From the NCBI GenBank assembly GCA_003555025.1, contig PWHV01000022.1, positions 21,418-85,417 on the forward strand: a DNA stretch of 64,000 nt, in the 5' to 3' direction. The translations under genes were made by a program, and so were the position numbers. Within the stretch, counting starts at the first letter, position 1; every line of letters begins with the position of its first letter. Shown in pieces: positions 34,519-42,271 of this stretch. The DNA comes from Methanomassiliicoccaceae archaeon. GTDB lineage: Archaea > Thermoplasmatota > Thermoplasmata > Methanomassiliicoccales > Methanomethylophilaceae. The notes under the pieces were generated by a model that saw nothing but the letters and a program-made list of their open reading frames with translations, was not told where the DNA came from and ran no database searches.

Positions 34519-37029
34519 TCATTCCTCCAGCACTATGACGCCCTCGTTGCCGTCGACCGTCAGCATCTGACCGTCGCGCAGCATCCTGGTGGCCGACTTC
34601 ACCGCGGTGACCGCCGGCACCCCGTACTCCCGCGAAACAACCGCACCATGGGACAGTATGCCCCCGGTCTCGGTGACCAGGCCGCCGAGGCGGTGGAACA
34701 CCGCCGTCCATCCCGGGTCGGTGTTGGAGGCCACCAGCACATCGCCCTCCTCCACCGCAGCCAGGTCGGCCACCGACTCCACCACCCGCGCCCGGCCGCG
34801 GAACACCCCCGGGCTGGCGGCGCTGCCCTGTATCCTCTTCCCGCCCTCCGTCTCCGACACGGTGTCATCGAACTCCGCCCGGCCGCGCAGGAACTTCGGC
34901 GGCAGCGTGCCGCGGTGGCGCATGAAGTCGCGGCGTCGCGGGGGGATGCGCCGCCGCATGTCCCCGCCCGCCAGGGAGAACAACTCGTCGAGACGGAGGA
35001 AGAAGACATCCTCCTCCTCGTCCAGCCACCCGTCGGAGTGCAGCCGCCGCCCGTACTCCAGCAGCACCAGCCGCTGCCGGAACAGGATGTGGTCCAGGTA
35101 GAAGCGCTGGTTCTCGCGGAAGAGCAGGTAGGTCTGCGCCAGGTCGAGGACCCTGCGGAAGAGCAACGCCCGCAGGACGCCGCCCTTCATCCCCCTCACC
35201 CTCTCCATGACCTCCCGCTCGGCCTCGAGCCTCTCCTCCCTGCGCTCCCCCTCCACCTCCGCCAGGTCGCTGCCGGAGTCCATCAGCGCCCTCAGCACGT
35301 CCAGGACCATCCCCGGGTCCTCCGCCCAACGCGGGTGGAGGATCTCCCGGGTGTGGCCGCGGTGGCCGTAGTCGAAGAGGAACTCCTCCAGGCGGTCGCG
35401 GAATCTGTCGAGCATGGGGTCGTCCTCCAGCAGCTGCATGAAGGCGCGGTTGTCGGACTTGCGCAGCGCGTAGGCGACGTGGCGGTCCTTGGCCGCCTCC
35501 CGCGCCAGCCGGGAGAGGGCGATGTTGGTCTCCAGCGTGCGGTTGCCCGGGAGGCCGGACATCAGTTTCGAGTAGAGGCCGCCGCTCCCATCGTCCAACC
35601 AGCTGCGCAGCAGGTGGCGCAGCATCATGTTGGAGGCGATGGAGTGGCTAACCATGCCGTAGCGTATCAGGCGGTAGTGGCCTATGGCCGCCTCCTCCAC
35701 TTGGCGGTAGGCGTCCCGCAGCCCTTCGTAGCCCATGGCGGCGAGGTCGAGGCGGTCGAAGCGGGAGCACATCCCCATGAACCCTTTGGCCCAGCGCCGG
35801 TAGGCCTCGTCGGTGCGGGACAGCATCCCGTCGGGGTCGCGGACGGCCACCAGCAGCTGGGACATCAGCGCCCTGCCGGTCCGCGAGGGCGAACGCGATA
35901 TCCTCCCCCTCTCGCTCTCCGGGTAGTAGTTGAGAAGCTCCGGGGAGCGGGCGTAGCGGGGGTAGTAGCTGAACGCCTGCTCCAGAACCCAGGTGTTGAA
36001 GTACACGTGCGAGCGGTGCAGGCGCAGCAGGGGCGCGTCCTCGATCTCCTTGTAGCCCATGATGCGGGCGCCCTCGTGGTTCACGTGCTCGGTGAGCATC
36101 GGGCCCATCACCGAGAAGAACAACGGGGTTACGGCATCGGCCCAGTACTCGTCCCCGTAGGCCCTGGTCCACAGTATGCCGTCGTCCTCGGCCACGGTGG
36201 TTATCGGCCGGGACTGCAGCAGCCAGGCGCCGTGGCCGTCGATGGCCCATTCCACGTCCTGGGGCCCGCCGAAGAGACGCTCCAGCTCCTCGCCCATGGC
36301 GGCGAGGCCGGCGGCCTCCCTCTCGCTGAGGATGTCGCCCCCGCCCGCCACGGCGCCGTCGCGGCCGACATGGTATCGCTCCGGGGCCTTCGTCCCCGCG
36401 GCCAGGCCGTCACCGAGACCGCGCACCGCCTCGATGACGGAGCGTTCCTCGCCGCTCACCGGGTCCACGGTGAACATTATCCCCGCGCAGCGGGCGTCGA
36501 CCATTCCCTGCAGCACCACCGCCATCCCTCCCTCGGAATGCGTCACGCGGGCGTCGTGGCGGTAGGCGATCGCCCTCTCGTTCCAATAGGAGGCCCAGCA
36601 GCGCTTGGCCGTCGCAGCGGCCTCCGCCGGCGGCACGTTGAGGAAGGAGTCCTGCTGGCCGGCGAAGCTGGCCTCCGGCATGTCCTCCGCCATCGCCGAG
36701 GAGCGCACCGCCACCGGCCCGTCGGCGGCCGCCTCGATCTCCCGCCGCAGCCCCTCCGGGACCTCGGCGGCGGCGAACATCGCCTGTATCCCGTCGGCGG
36801 CATGGCGCAGCTGGCCGCGGTCGCTGAAGTCCAGGTCTTCGAGGACGGACTCTATCCGCGGTCCGAGGCCGCTCTCCGCCAGGAATTGGCGGTAGGCGGC
36901 GACGGTGACCACGCTGCCCCCGGGGACGGGGAGGCCGGCGGCCGTCATGGCCGCCAGGTTGTGGCCCTTGCCGCCGGCGACGCCCGCCTCGGCGGCCTCG
37001 CTGTCCGAAAGCCTGAGCACCCTCTTCAT
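34519..37029 (-). CDS. PEP-synthase/rifampin-phosphotransferase-like protein
   Basis: The 836-residue chain has an N-terminal ATP-grasp domain (GGKGHNLAAM, VAVRSSAMAEDMPEASFAGQQ, FTVDPVSGEE), a long central helical domain rich in Tyr, Arg and Trp (about 310-730), and a C-terminal swivelling domain with the phosphohistidine motif GGILSHGAVVSREYGVPAV. The C-terminal TIM barrel of PEP synthase is missing. This layout matches rifampin phosphotransferase (Rph), which moves ATP's beta-phosphate to a small molecule. The central domain decides the acceptor, which is unknown here. The start is ATG 37029, about 30 bp after a TATA-like GTATTATCC. Confidence 0.82.
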   Translation of the reverse strand: MKRVLRLSDSEAAEAGVAGGKGHNLAAMTAAGLPVPGGSVVTVAAYRQFLAESGLGPRIESVLEDLDFSDRGQLRHAADGIQAMFAAAEVPEGLRREIEAAADGPVAVRSSAMAEDMPEASFAGQQDSFLNVPPAEAAATAKRCWASYWNERAIAYRHDARVTHSEGGMAVVLQGMVDARCAGIMFTVDPVSGEERSVIEAVRGLGDGLAAGTKAPERYHVGRDGAVAGGGDILSEREAAGLAAMGEELERLFGGPQDVEWAIDGHGAWLLQSRPITTVAEDDGILWTRAYGDEYWADAVTPLFFSVMGPMLTEHVNHEGARIMGYKEIEDAPLLRLHRSHVYFNTWVLEQAFSYYPRYARSPELLNYYPESERGRISRSPSRTGRALMSQLLVAVRDPDGMLSRTDEAYRRWAKGFMGMCSRFDRLDLAAMGYEGLRDAYRQVEEAAIGHYRLIRYGMVSHSIASNMMLRHLLRSWLDDGSGGLYSKLMSGLPGNRTLETNIALSRLAREAAKDRHVAYALRKSDNRAFMQLLEDDPMLDRFRDRLEEFLFDYGHRGHTREILHPRWAEDPGMVLDVLRALMDSGSDLAEVEGERREERLEAEREVMERVRGMKGGVLRALLFRRVLDLAQTYLLFRENQRFYLDHILFRQRLVLLEYGRRLHSDGWLDEEEDVFFLRLDELFSLAGGDMRRRIPPRRRDFMRHRGTLPPKFLRGRAEFDDTVSETEGGKRIQGSAASPGVFRGRARVVESVADLAAVEEGDVLVASNTDPGWTAVFHRLGGLVTETGGILSHGAVVSREYGVPAVTAVKSATRMLRDGQMLTVDGNEGVIVLEE

Positions 37030-37055
37030 ATCCGACCGCTGCCTATGCGGGTGGT

Positions 37056-37095
37056 AGGATAATACATTTTCAGCTGGAACACAAGCCAATTATAG
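37056..37095. promoter_or_regulatory. Divergent promoters, Rph-like operon and IMPase-NAD kinase operon
   Basis: GTATTATCC on the minus strand (about 37056-37066) serves the Rph-like gene. AATTATAGG on the plus strand (about 37087-37095) is about 27 bp before the IMPase ATG at 37118. Both would give short or absent leaders. Confidence 0.5.
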
Positions 37096-37117
37096 GGCCC
37101 ATTACAATGAACGAGGG

Positions 37118-37894
37118 ATGATGGAGCTTTTGGAGGAACTCTCGGTACTAATACGCGACATAGCCCGCGGCATGCCTGAGGCGGGCGAGCGCGGCATGGA
37201 GGTATGCCTCGGCGCCGACGGGACGCCGACCACGCAGATCGACAAGTGCGCCGAGAACGTGGCCCTCGCTCTCCTGGAGGAGAGGGACGCCCCCCTAAAC
37301 GTGCTCAGCGAGGAGATAGGGTTCGTGGACCGCGGTCACGACCGCACCCTGGTCATCGATCCCATCGACGGCACTCACAACTCCATCATGGGCGTGCCCC
37401 TCTACACCGCGTCGCTGGCGGTGGGCAAGGAGAGCCTCCGCGACGTCGAGTACGCATACATCCGCAACCTGGTCACCGACGACGTCTACAGCGCCGTCAA
37501 GGGCCAGGGCGCGTACCACAACGGACGGCGCATGAGCGCTCGGTCCCATTCCGACCCTGACGAACTGACGATGATGCTCTACCTCGGCTGCGGCGCCCAC
37601 CCGGACACCTTCAAGCTGCTCAAGGGCTGCCGCCGCACCCGCGCCTACGGCTGCGCGTCGATCGAGATGTGCCTGGTGGCCGACGGGGCCGCCGACGGGT
37701 TCATGATGAACTCCGAGGACCCCTCCAAGAGCATAAGGGTGATCGACATCGCCGCCAGCCATCTCATCCTCCGCGAGGCGGGGGGAGAGGTCTACGACCT
37801 CTCCGGCGAGCCGATGGACATGCCCTTCGACATCGCCGCCAGGCAGAACTTCCTCGCCGTGGGGGACAGCAGGTTGAAGGAGGTGCTGCTCTGA
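37118..37894 (+). CDS. Inositol monophosphatase / fructose-1,6-bisphosphatase family enzyme
   Basis: This 258-residue Mg-dependent phosphatase has LSEEIG, the metal motif DPIDGTHN and the late IDIAASHLILREAGGEV. The usual tryptophan before that last aspartate is replaced (RVIDIAA instead of WDxAA). Archaeal members hydrolyse inositol-1-phosphate, fructose-1,6-bisphosphate or NADP. The NAD kinase gene begins at its stop codon. In some archaea the two are fused, so this one may act in NADP(H) balance, but that is inference. Confidence 0.88.
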   Translation: MMELLEELSVLIRDIARGMPEAGERGMEVCLGADGTPTTQIDKCAENVALALLEERDAPLNVLSEEIGFVDRGHDRTLVIDPIDGTHNSIMGVPLYTASLAVGKESLRDVEYAYIRNLVTDDVYSAVKGQGAYHNGRRMSARSHSDPDELTMMLYLGCGAHPDTFKLLKGCRRTRAYGCASIEMCLVADGAADGFMMNSEDPSKSIRVIDIAASHLILREAGGEVYDLSGEPMDMPFDIAARQNFLAVGDSRLKEVLL

Positions 37895-38697
37895 GGTACG
37901 GGGTCTACACCAACCTGAGCATCGACGAATCCACCGCGGTCACGCGCCAAGTGCTGGACTGCCTCAAGGGCGAGGAGGTGGTGCTGGAGAGCATGACCGC
38001 CGAGGCCCTGGGTATGGAGGGCGAGCATCTGGACGATATGGATGTGGACCTGCTGGTGACCGTGGGCGGCGACGGGACCATACTGCGGGCGATGCAGAAG
38101 AACGATGCCATAATCCTCGGGGTCAACGCGGGGATGGTGGGATTCCTCGCCGAGGTGGCCCACGACGAGATACCGCAAGCGATGGAGAGGGTGCTCAATG
38201 GCGAGTACTTCATCGAGAAGCGCTTCAAGCTGCGCACCGACTACGAGGGCAAAAGACTGGCCGACGCTATGAACGAGGCGGTGATACACAGCGACGCGGT
38301 GGCGAAGATACGCCACTTCCGCATTATGGTCGACGATCAGGTGGCCACCGAGCTGCGCGCCGACGGCGTGATCGTCTCCACCCCCACCGGCTCCACCTGC
38401 TACGCCATGAGCGTCGGCTCCCCCATCATCGACCCGCACGTGAACGCCTTCGTCTTCGTGCCCATGGCCCCCTTCAAGTTCGCCGCCCGGCCGATGGTGG
38501 TGCCCAGCAGCGCCCGCATCAAGGTGGAGCTGCTAATGGACAAGGGCTGCCTGCTGGTCATCGACGGGCAGCGGGAGTACCATATCCGCGGCAACAGCAG
38601 CGTGGAGTTCTCCCTCTCCAAGAACTACGGGCGCTTCCTCCGCTTCGAGGACAACTTCTACGCCCGGATGCAGGAGAAGCTGGTAGGTTCGCTATGA
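37891..38697 (+). CDS. nadK: NAD kinase, apparent CTG start
   Basis: NAD kinase makes NADP+ from NAD+ and ATP. The 268-residue frame has VTVGGDGTILRAM (GGDGT at 59-63), VNAGMVGFLAE and the nucleotide loop STPTGSTCYAMS. No ATG, GTG or TTG lies in frame near the expected N-terminus (RYGVYTN). A CTG at 37891, overlapping the IMPase stop, is preceded by GGAGGTG (37879-37885) at a 5-base gap, which is good ribosome-site spacing. I therefore place the start at CTG. A sequencing error is the alternative. Confidence 0.88.
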   Translation: MRYGVYTNLSIDESTAVTRQVLDCLKGEEVVLESMTAEALGMEGEHLDDMDVDLLVTVGGDGTILRAMQKNDAIILGVNAGMVGFLAEVAHDEIPQAMERVLNGEYFIEKRFKLRTDYEGKRLADAMNEAVIHSDAVAKIRHFRIMVDDQVATELRADGVIVSTPTGSTCYAMSVGSPIIDPHVNAFVFVPMAPFKFAARPMVVPSSARIKVELLMDKGCLLVIDGQREYHIRGNSSVEFSLSKNYGRFLRFEDNFYARMQEKLVGSL

Positions 38698-39062
38698 GCC
38701 GGTGGACCATCGAGCGCGAGGTCATCGAGTCCGTCAACGAGTCCGCCCGCTACAGCATGCCCAACGAGTTCCTCTGTCTGCTGCGGGAGGAGGAAGGGGT
38801 GATATGCGAGCTGGTGCTGCTGCCCGGTACGTTGAGCGGCGAGAGCCACGGCATACTGGATGTGAACATGGCTCCGATATCCTACGGCGTGGCGGGCTCG
38901 GCCCACTCCCATCCCAGCCACAGCAACGAGCCATCCGACCCCGACATCGGCTTCTTCAACTCCATTGGCGGGGTGCACATCATCACCTGCCTCCCTTACG
39001 ATGAGAACAGCTGGAGGGCCTATGACAGCTCGGGAAGGCCCTTGGACGTCGACCTGGTCTAG
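38694..39062 (+). CDS. JAMM/MPN+ metalloprotease
   Basis: This 122-residue protein has a complete JAMM zinc site: Glu25 (PNEFLCLL), then His71 and His73 with Ser81 and Asp84 in HSHPSHSNEPSDPD. Archaeal JAMM proteins remove ubiquitin-like SAMP modifiers from proteins. The ATG overlaps the NAD kinase stop by 4 bases. No ubiquitin-like or E1-like gene is in the window. It ends with TAG, overlapping the convergent GlmU-type gene by 4 bases. Confidence 0.9.
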   Translation: MSRWTIEREVIESVNESARYSMPNEFLCLLREEEGVICELVLLPGTLSGESHGILDVNMAPISYGVAGSAHSHPSHSNEPSDPDIGFFNSIGGVHIITCLPYDENSWRAYDSSGRPLDVDLV

Positions 39063-40285
39063 ATGACCTTCGAGTCGGGTCCCAGCATGCCGAAGGCCTT
39101 GGCGCCGGCGCCGATGACCGCCCTCTCGAACACCACCGTGCCCGGCAGTATCATGGCGTTGATGCCGGTCTCCACGTCATCGCCCATGATCACTCCGAGC
39201 TTGCGGCGGCCGCTGTCGATGAAGCCGTCCTTGCCCATGACCTTGATGCCGCGGTGGTCGAAGCGGAGGTTGGCCACCTTTGTTCCGGAGCCGAGGTTGC
39301 AGCGCTCGCCGATGACGCTGTCGCCCACGTAGTTGTGGTGCGGTAGATTGGTGTCGGCCATGACGACGCTGTTCTTCACCTCGGAGGCGTTGCCGACGCG
39401 GCAGCGCGGCCCCAGGCAGGTGCTCGGCCGGATGTGGCAGTTGGGGCCGATGTCGCAGTCCGCCGATATGTACGCCGGGCCTTCGATGTAGCTGCCGCTG
39501 CGGATTCGGGCGCCCTCCTCCACCACCACGTCGCCGATGACGGCCGCGCCGTCCTCGACCGTTCCTTCCACCCTTCTCCCCTGCGAGGCCATCAGGGTCT
39601 CGTTGGCTTTGAGAAGGTCCCAGGCCTGGCCCACGTCCATCCACGGGCCGCGCAGCTGATGCACCGCCACGCCCTCGGCCGCGGACATGGCCGACAGCGA
39701 GTCGGTGATCTCGTACTCGCCGCGGGCGGAGAGGCCGGTGTCGCGTATATGGGGGAAGATTCCGGGGTCGAAAAGGTAGATGGAGGCGTTTATGAGGTCG
39801 CTACGGGGGCTCTCAGGCTTCTCGGCGATGCGCAGCATCCTCCCGCCCTCGGCCTCGATGACGCCGAAGCGGGAGGGGTCCTCGGCCTTGGCCGCCGCCA
39901 TTACGCTCACACCCTCGCTCTCGTAGCGCTCCCTCATGGCCACCAGGTCGCCGCGTTCCACCAGCACGTCCCCCGCCAGGCAGAAGAACGGCCCGTCCAT
40001 CATGCCCTCGGCCCTGCCGATGGCGTGGGCGGTCCCCTTCCTCTCCTTCTGCTCCAGGTACCTTATGCTCACTCCTGTGCCCTCGCCGTTGCGGTAATGG
40101 GAGCGGATGCGGTCGCCCCGGAAGCCGGTGACGATCACCACCTCCTCCACCCCCGCTTCTTTGAGGGCATCGATGGCGTGGGTGAGGAACGGCCTCCCCG
40201 CCACCGTCAGCAGCGGCTTGGGGGTGTTGCTCGTCAAGGGGCGCAGCCGGGTGCCTTCGCCGGCCGCGAGCAGCAGGGCCTTCAT
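39059..40285 (-). CDS. glmU: Bifunctional sugar-phosphate nucleotidyltransferase/acetyltransferase (GlmU type)
   Basis: This 408-residue protein joins a nucleotidyltransferase domain (LAAGEGTRLRPLT, PKPLLTVAG, LAGDVLVE) to a C-terminal left-handed beta-helix (PSTCLGPRCRVGNASEVKNS, HHNYVGDSVIGERCNLGSG). Archaeal enzymes of this type acetylate glucosamine-1-phosphate and make UDP-GlcNAc. The start overlaps the glmM stop by ATGA, which strongly supports the GlcNAc role. The product would feed glycan and lipid glycosylation. Confidence 0.9.
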   Translation of the reverse strand: MKALLLAAGEGTRLRPLTSNTPKPLLTVAGRPFLTHAIDALKEAGVEEVVIVTGFRGDRIRSHYRNGEGTGVSIRYLEQKERKGTAHAIGRAEGMMDGPFFCLAGDVLVERGDLVAMRERYESEGVSVMAAAKAEDPSRFGVIEAEGGRMLRIAEKPESPRSDLINASIYLFDPGIFPHIRDTGLSARGEYEITDSLSAMSAAEGVAVHQLRGPWMDVGQAWDLLKANETLMASQGRRVEGTVEDGAAVIGDVVVEEGARIRSGSYIEGPAYISADCDIGPNCHIRPSTCLGPRCRVGNASEVKNSVVMADTNLPHHNYVGDSVIGERCNLGSGTKVANLRFDHRGIKVMGKDGFIDSGRRKLGVIMGDDVETGINAMILPGTVVFERAVIGAGAKAFGMLGPDSKVI

Positions 40286-41574
40286 GACATGCACCTCCGC
40301 AGCAGCGCCTCGGCGCTCTCCACCGTCTCCTTCAGCCTCTCCCCGTCCCGCGCCTCGGCGGTGAGCCTGATGATGGGCTCCGTCCCCGAGAAGCGTATCA
40401 GGAACCAGGCGTCGCCGAGGTTGACGCGGAAGCCGTCGATGTCGATGACCTCCTCGCATTCCAGGGAGCCGACCTCCTCCTCCAGCGCCGCCTCGATGGC
40501 GCCCTTCGCCTTGTCGTAGCGGTACTTCCTCTTCTCCATGGGATAGGAGGGGAGGGAGTCGACGCGGTCGCAGAGCCGGCCCTCGGATGCCATGCTGGCG
40601 ATGAGGGCCGCCGCGTAGACCCCGTCCGGGCAGTAGCCCTGGTCGGCGAAGACGAACGTCCCCGAGGGCTCGCCGCCGAAGGCGATGCCCTGTTTCTTCA
40701 TCGCGTCCGAGATGTACACGTCGCCGACACGGGTGCGCAACACATCACCAACCAGGTCCTCGATGGCCAGGGAGGCGTCTATGGGCACCGCCACGCGTCG
40801 CGGCCGCAGGTGGTCGACGAACATCGCCAGCAGAACGTCCCCGCTCAGGTAACGGCCCTTCTCGTCGACGGCCACGACGCGGTCGCCGTCGCCGTCGTGG
40901 GCCAGGCCTATGCCCCCATGGGTCCTGACCAGCGAAACAAGGTCCTGGAGGTTCTCCTCGGTGGGCTCCGGCATCCTCCCCGGGAAGCGGCCGTCCATCT
41001 GGCAGTTGAGGGTGAGCACCCTGCCGCCCATGTCGCCCAGGAGGCCGGGGGTGATCAGCGAGGTGGGCCCGGCGGCGCAGTCCAGGACCACGTCGCCGTC
41101 GCAGCTCAGCTGTGATGCCACCGCCTGGCGGTGCTCCTCGAGGGCGCCCTCGTGGCGATGCATGCCTCCCAGCATGTCGTAGGGGCGGTTGATGAAATCG
41201 GAATCGATGATGCGGCGCTCCACCATGGCGGTCTGCTCGGGGTCGAAGGCGGAGCCGTCGGGGTTCCACATCTTGACGCCGTTGTACTCCGCGGGATTAT
41301 GGGACGCGGTGACCATCAGCCCGGCATCGTACCCCGCCGCGGCGCGGGCGAGGGTGGGCGTGGGCAGCACGCCGGCGCAGTAGGCGTCCGAGCCCACCGA
41401 GCAGATCCCCGCCACCAGGGCGCTGACCATCATGTCGCCCGATGTGCGGGTGTCCTTGGCGATGACTATCCTCTCATTCAAGGCTCCCACCGAGGCGCCT
41501 ATGGACATCACCAGCTCGGGGGTGATGAGCTCCCCCACCTTGCCTCTTATACCGGATGAGCCGAACAGCGACAT
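40282..41574 (-). CDS. glmM: Phosphoglucosamine mutase (copy 2, with glmU)
   Basis: This 430-residue phosphohexomutase has the serine loop TASHNPAEYNG, the metal loop HDGDGDRV, the sugar loop GGEPSGTF and RFSGTEP. It is translationally coupled to the GlmU-type gene, so glucosamine-6-phosphate to glucosamine-1-phosphate is the likely reaction. It is clearly different from the copy at 10746-12113. A TATA-like GGATATAGG lies about 40-50 bp upstream on the minus strand. Confidence 0.9.
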   Translation of the reverse strand: MSLFGSSGIRGKVGELITPELVMSIGASVGALNERIVIAKDTRTSGDMMVSALVAGICSVGSDAYCAGVLPTPTLARAAAGYDAGLMVTASHNPAEYNGVKMWNPDGSAFDPEQTAMVERRIIDSDFINRPYDMLGGMHRHEGALEEHRQAVASQLSCDGDVVLDCAAGPTSLITPGLLGDMGGRVLTLNCQMDGRFPGRMPEPTEENLQDLVSLVRTHGGIGLAHDGDGDRVVAVDEKGRYLSGDVLLAMFVDHLRPRRVAVPIDASLAIEDLVGDVLRTRVGDVYISDAMKKQGIAFGGEPSGTFVFADQGYCPDGVYAAALIASMASEGRLCDRVDSLPSYPMEKRKYRYDKAKGAIEAALEEEVGSLECEEVIDIDGFRVNLGDAWFLIRFSGTEPIIRLTAEARDGERLKETVESAEALLRRCMS

Positions 41575-41684
41575 TTCTATCGCGGGGGCATGCCCTCGGT
41601 GAGTTATCTTTCTTCCTATATCCCCGCGGGACGGCAGCGCGATAGCCCTTTACACGCTGGCTCATAAGCGCTGTTATTAGTAAC

Positions 41685-41781
41685 TTTTATATATCAAAAA
41701 AGGTCTGGATGGAGGTTTTTTTGGCAAAGATATATATATTCGACACTGAAATAGCAACCTGACCATACTGGACAGGTATGG
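41685..41781 (+). promoter_or_regulatory. Two TATA elements and a leader hairpin before a small gene
   Basis: TTTTATATAT (41685-41694) and GATATATATATT (41729-41740) are both plausible TATA boxes. CCATAC (41763-41768) pairs perfectly with GTATGG (41776-41781) around a 7-base loop. The first promoter would place the hairpin inside the leader; the second would start transcription near it. GGAGGGAT follows as ribosome site. Confidence 0.5.
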
Positions 41782-41800
41782 ATAGCAGGAGGGATAGGAA

Positions 41801-42019
41801 ATGGTAATGGAGAAAATTAGCATAATAAAAGCGAGGCAGATCGCCGAGAACAAGGGTCTCAAGCCCGGCCGCGTCAAGGGCACCGACGGTGTACAGTTCA
41901 CCAAGGGCAACAACGACAGGCTCGAACTCATCAGCTGGGAGGATTTCCAGGACGCCCTCATGAAGAGGGGCCTGGCCATCTACGAGAGCGGCGGCTGGAT
42001 GAAGATAATGAAGTCCTGA
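41801..42019 (+). CDS. Small basic protein of unknown function
   Basis: This 72-residue protein (predicted soluble, no membrane segment) contains ISIIKARQIAENKG near the start, KGNNDRLELISWEDFQDALM in the middle and a Trp-containing basic end (GGWMKIMKS). The middle part resembles the way small DNA- or RNA-binding domains end in a helix, but I recognise no family. It has a strong GGAGG ribosome site, two possible TATA boxes and a T-run terminator, so it looks like an independently and well expressed gene. Confidence 0.75.
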   Translation: MVMEKISIIKARQIAENKGLKPGRVKGTDGVQFTKGNNDRLELISWEDFQDALMKRGLAIYESGGWMKIMKS

Positions 42020-42030
42020 AAGGCCGGTCC

Positions 42031-42043
42031 TTTCCTTTTTTTT
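42031..42043 (+). terminator. Oligo-T terminator after the small gene
   Basis: A pyrimidine stretch ending in eight T (42036-42043) begins 12 bases after the stop codon at 42019. T-runs like this end transcription in archaea. A second cluster of T-runs follows at 42071-42090, just before tRNA-Leu. Confidence 0.6.
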
Positions 42044-42118
42044 CCACCGGGGCTCCGGCCCCGGTGACCACCTTTTTTGCCAAGTTTTTTGTACAATAAG
42101 GTGATTCAGCGTCCTTAA

Positions 42119-42206
42119 GCAGGGGTTACCGAGCCTGGCCAAAGGTGCTAGATTCAGGGTCTAGTCGTGCAGACGTTCGAGGGTTCGAATCCCTTCCCCT
42201 GCACCA
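42119..42206 (+). tRNA. tRNA-Leu (CAG)
   Basis: This 88-base class II tRNA has acceptor GCAGGGG/CCCCUGC, anticodon stem CUAGA/UCUAG around UUCAGGG (anticodon CAG), a long variable arm and T arm GAGGG/CCCUU with the UUCGAAU loop. CCA is encoded. GTACAATAAGG about 24 bp upstream is the likely TATA box. Confidence 0.95.
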
Positions 42207-42271
42207 TTCTTCTCCACCGTTGCAGCGTCATCGATGAAACCGTTTATACCCGGGAGGGGATTACCGTTGCG

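Noticed and set aside
34177..37062. A 961-residue open frame on the plus strand opposite the Rph-like and CrtC-like genes
   Set aside because: His/Val/Gln-rich antisense shadow of two genes with clear motifs; it has no ribosome site or recognisable domain.
42167..42271. Longer start for the ThiI-like gene
   Set aside because: It would begin inside tRNA-Leu; the promoter and family N-terminus support 42272.
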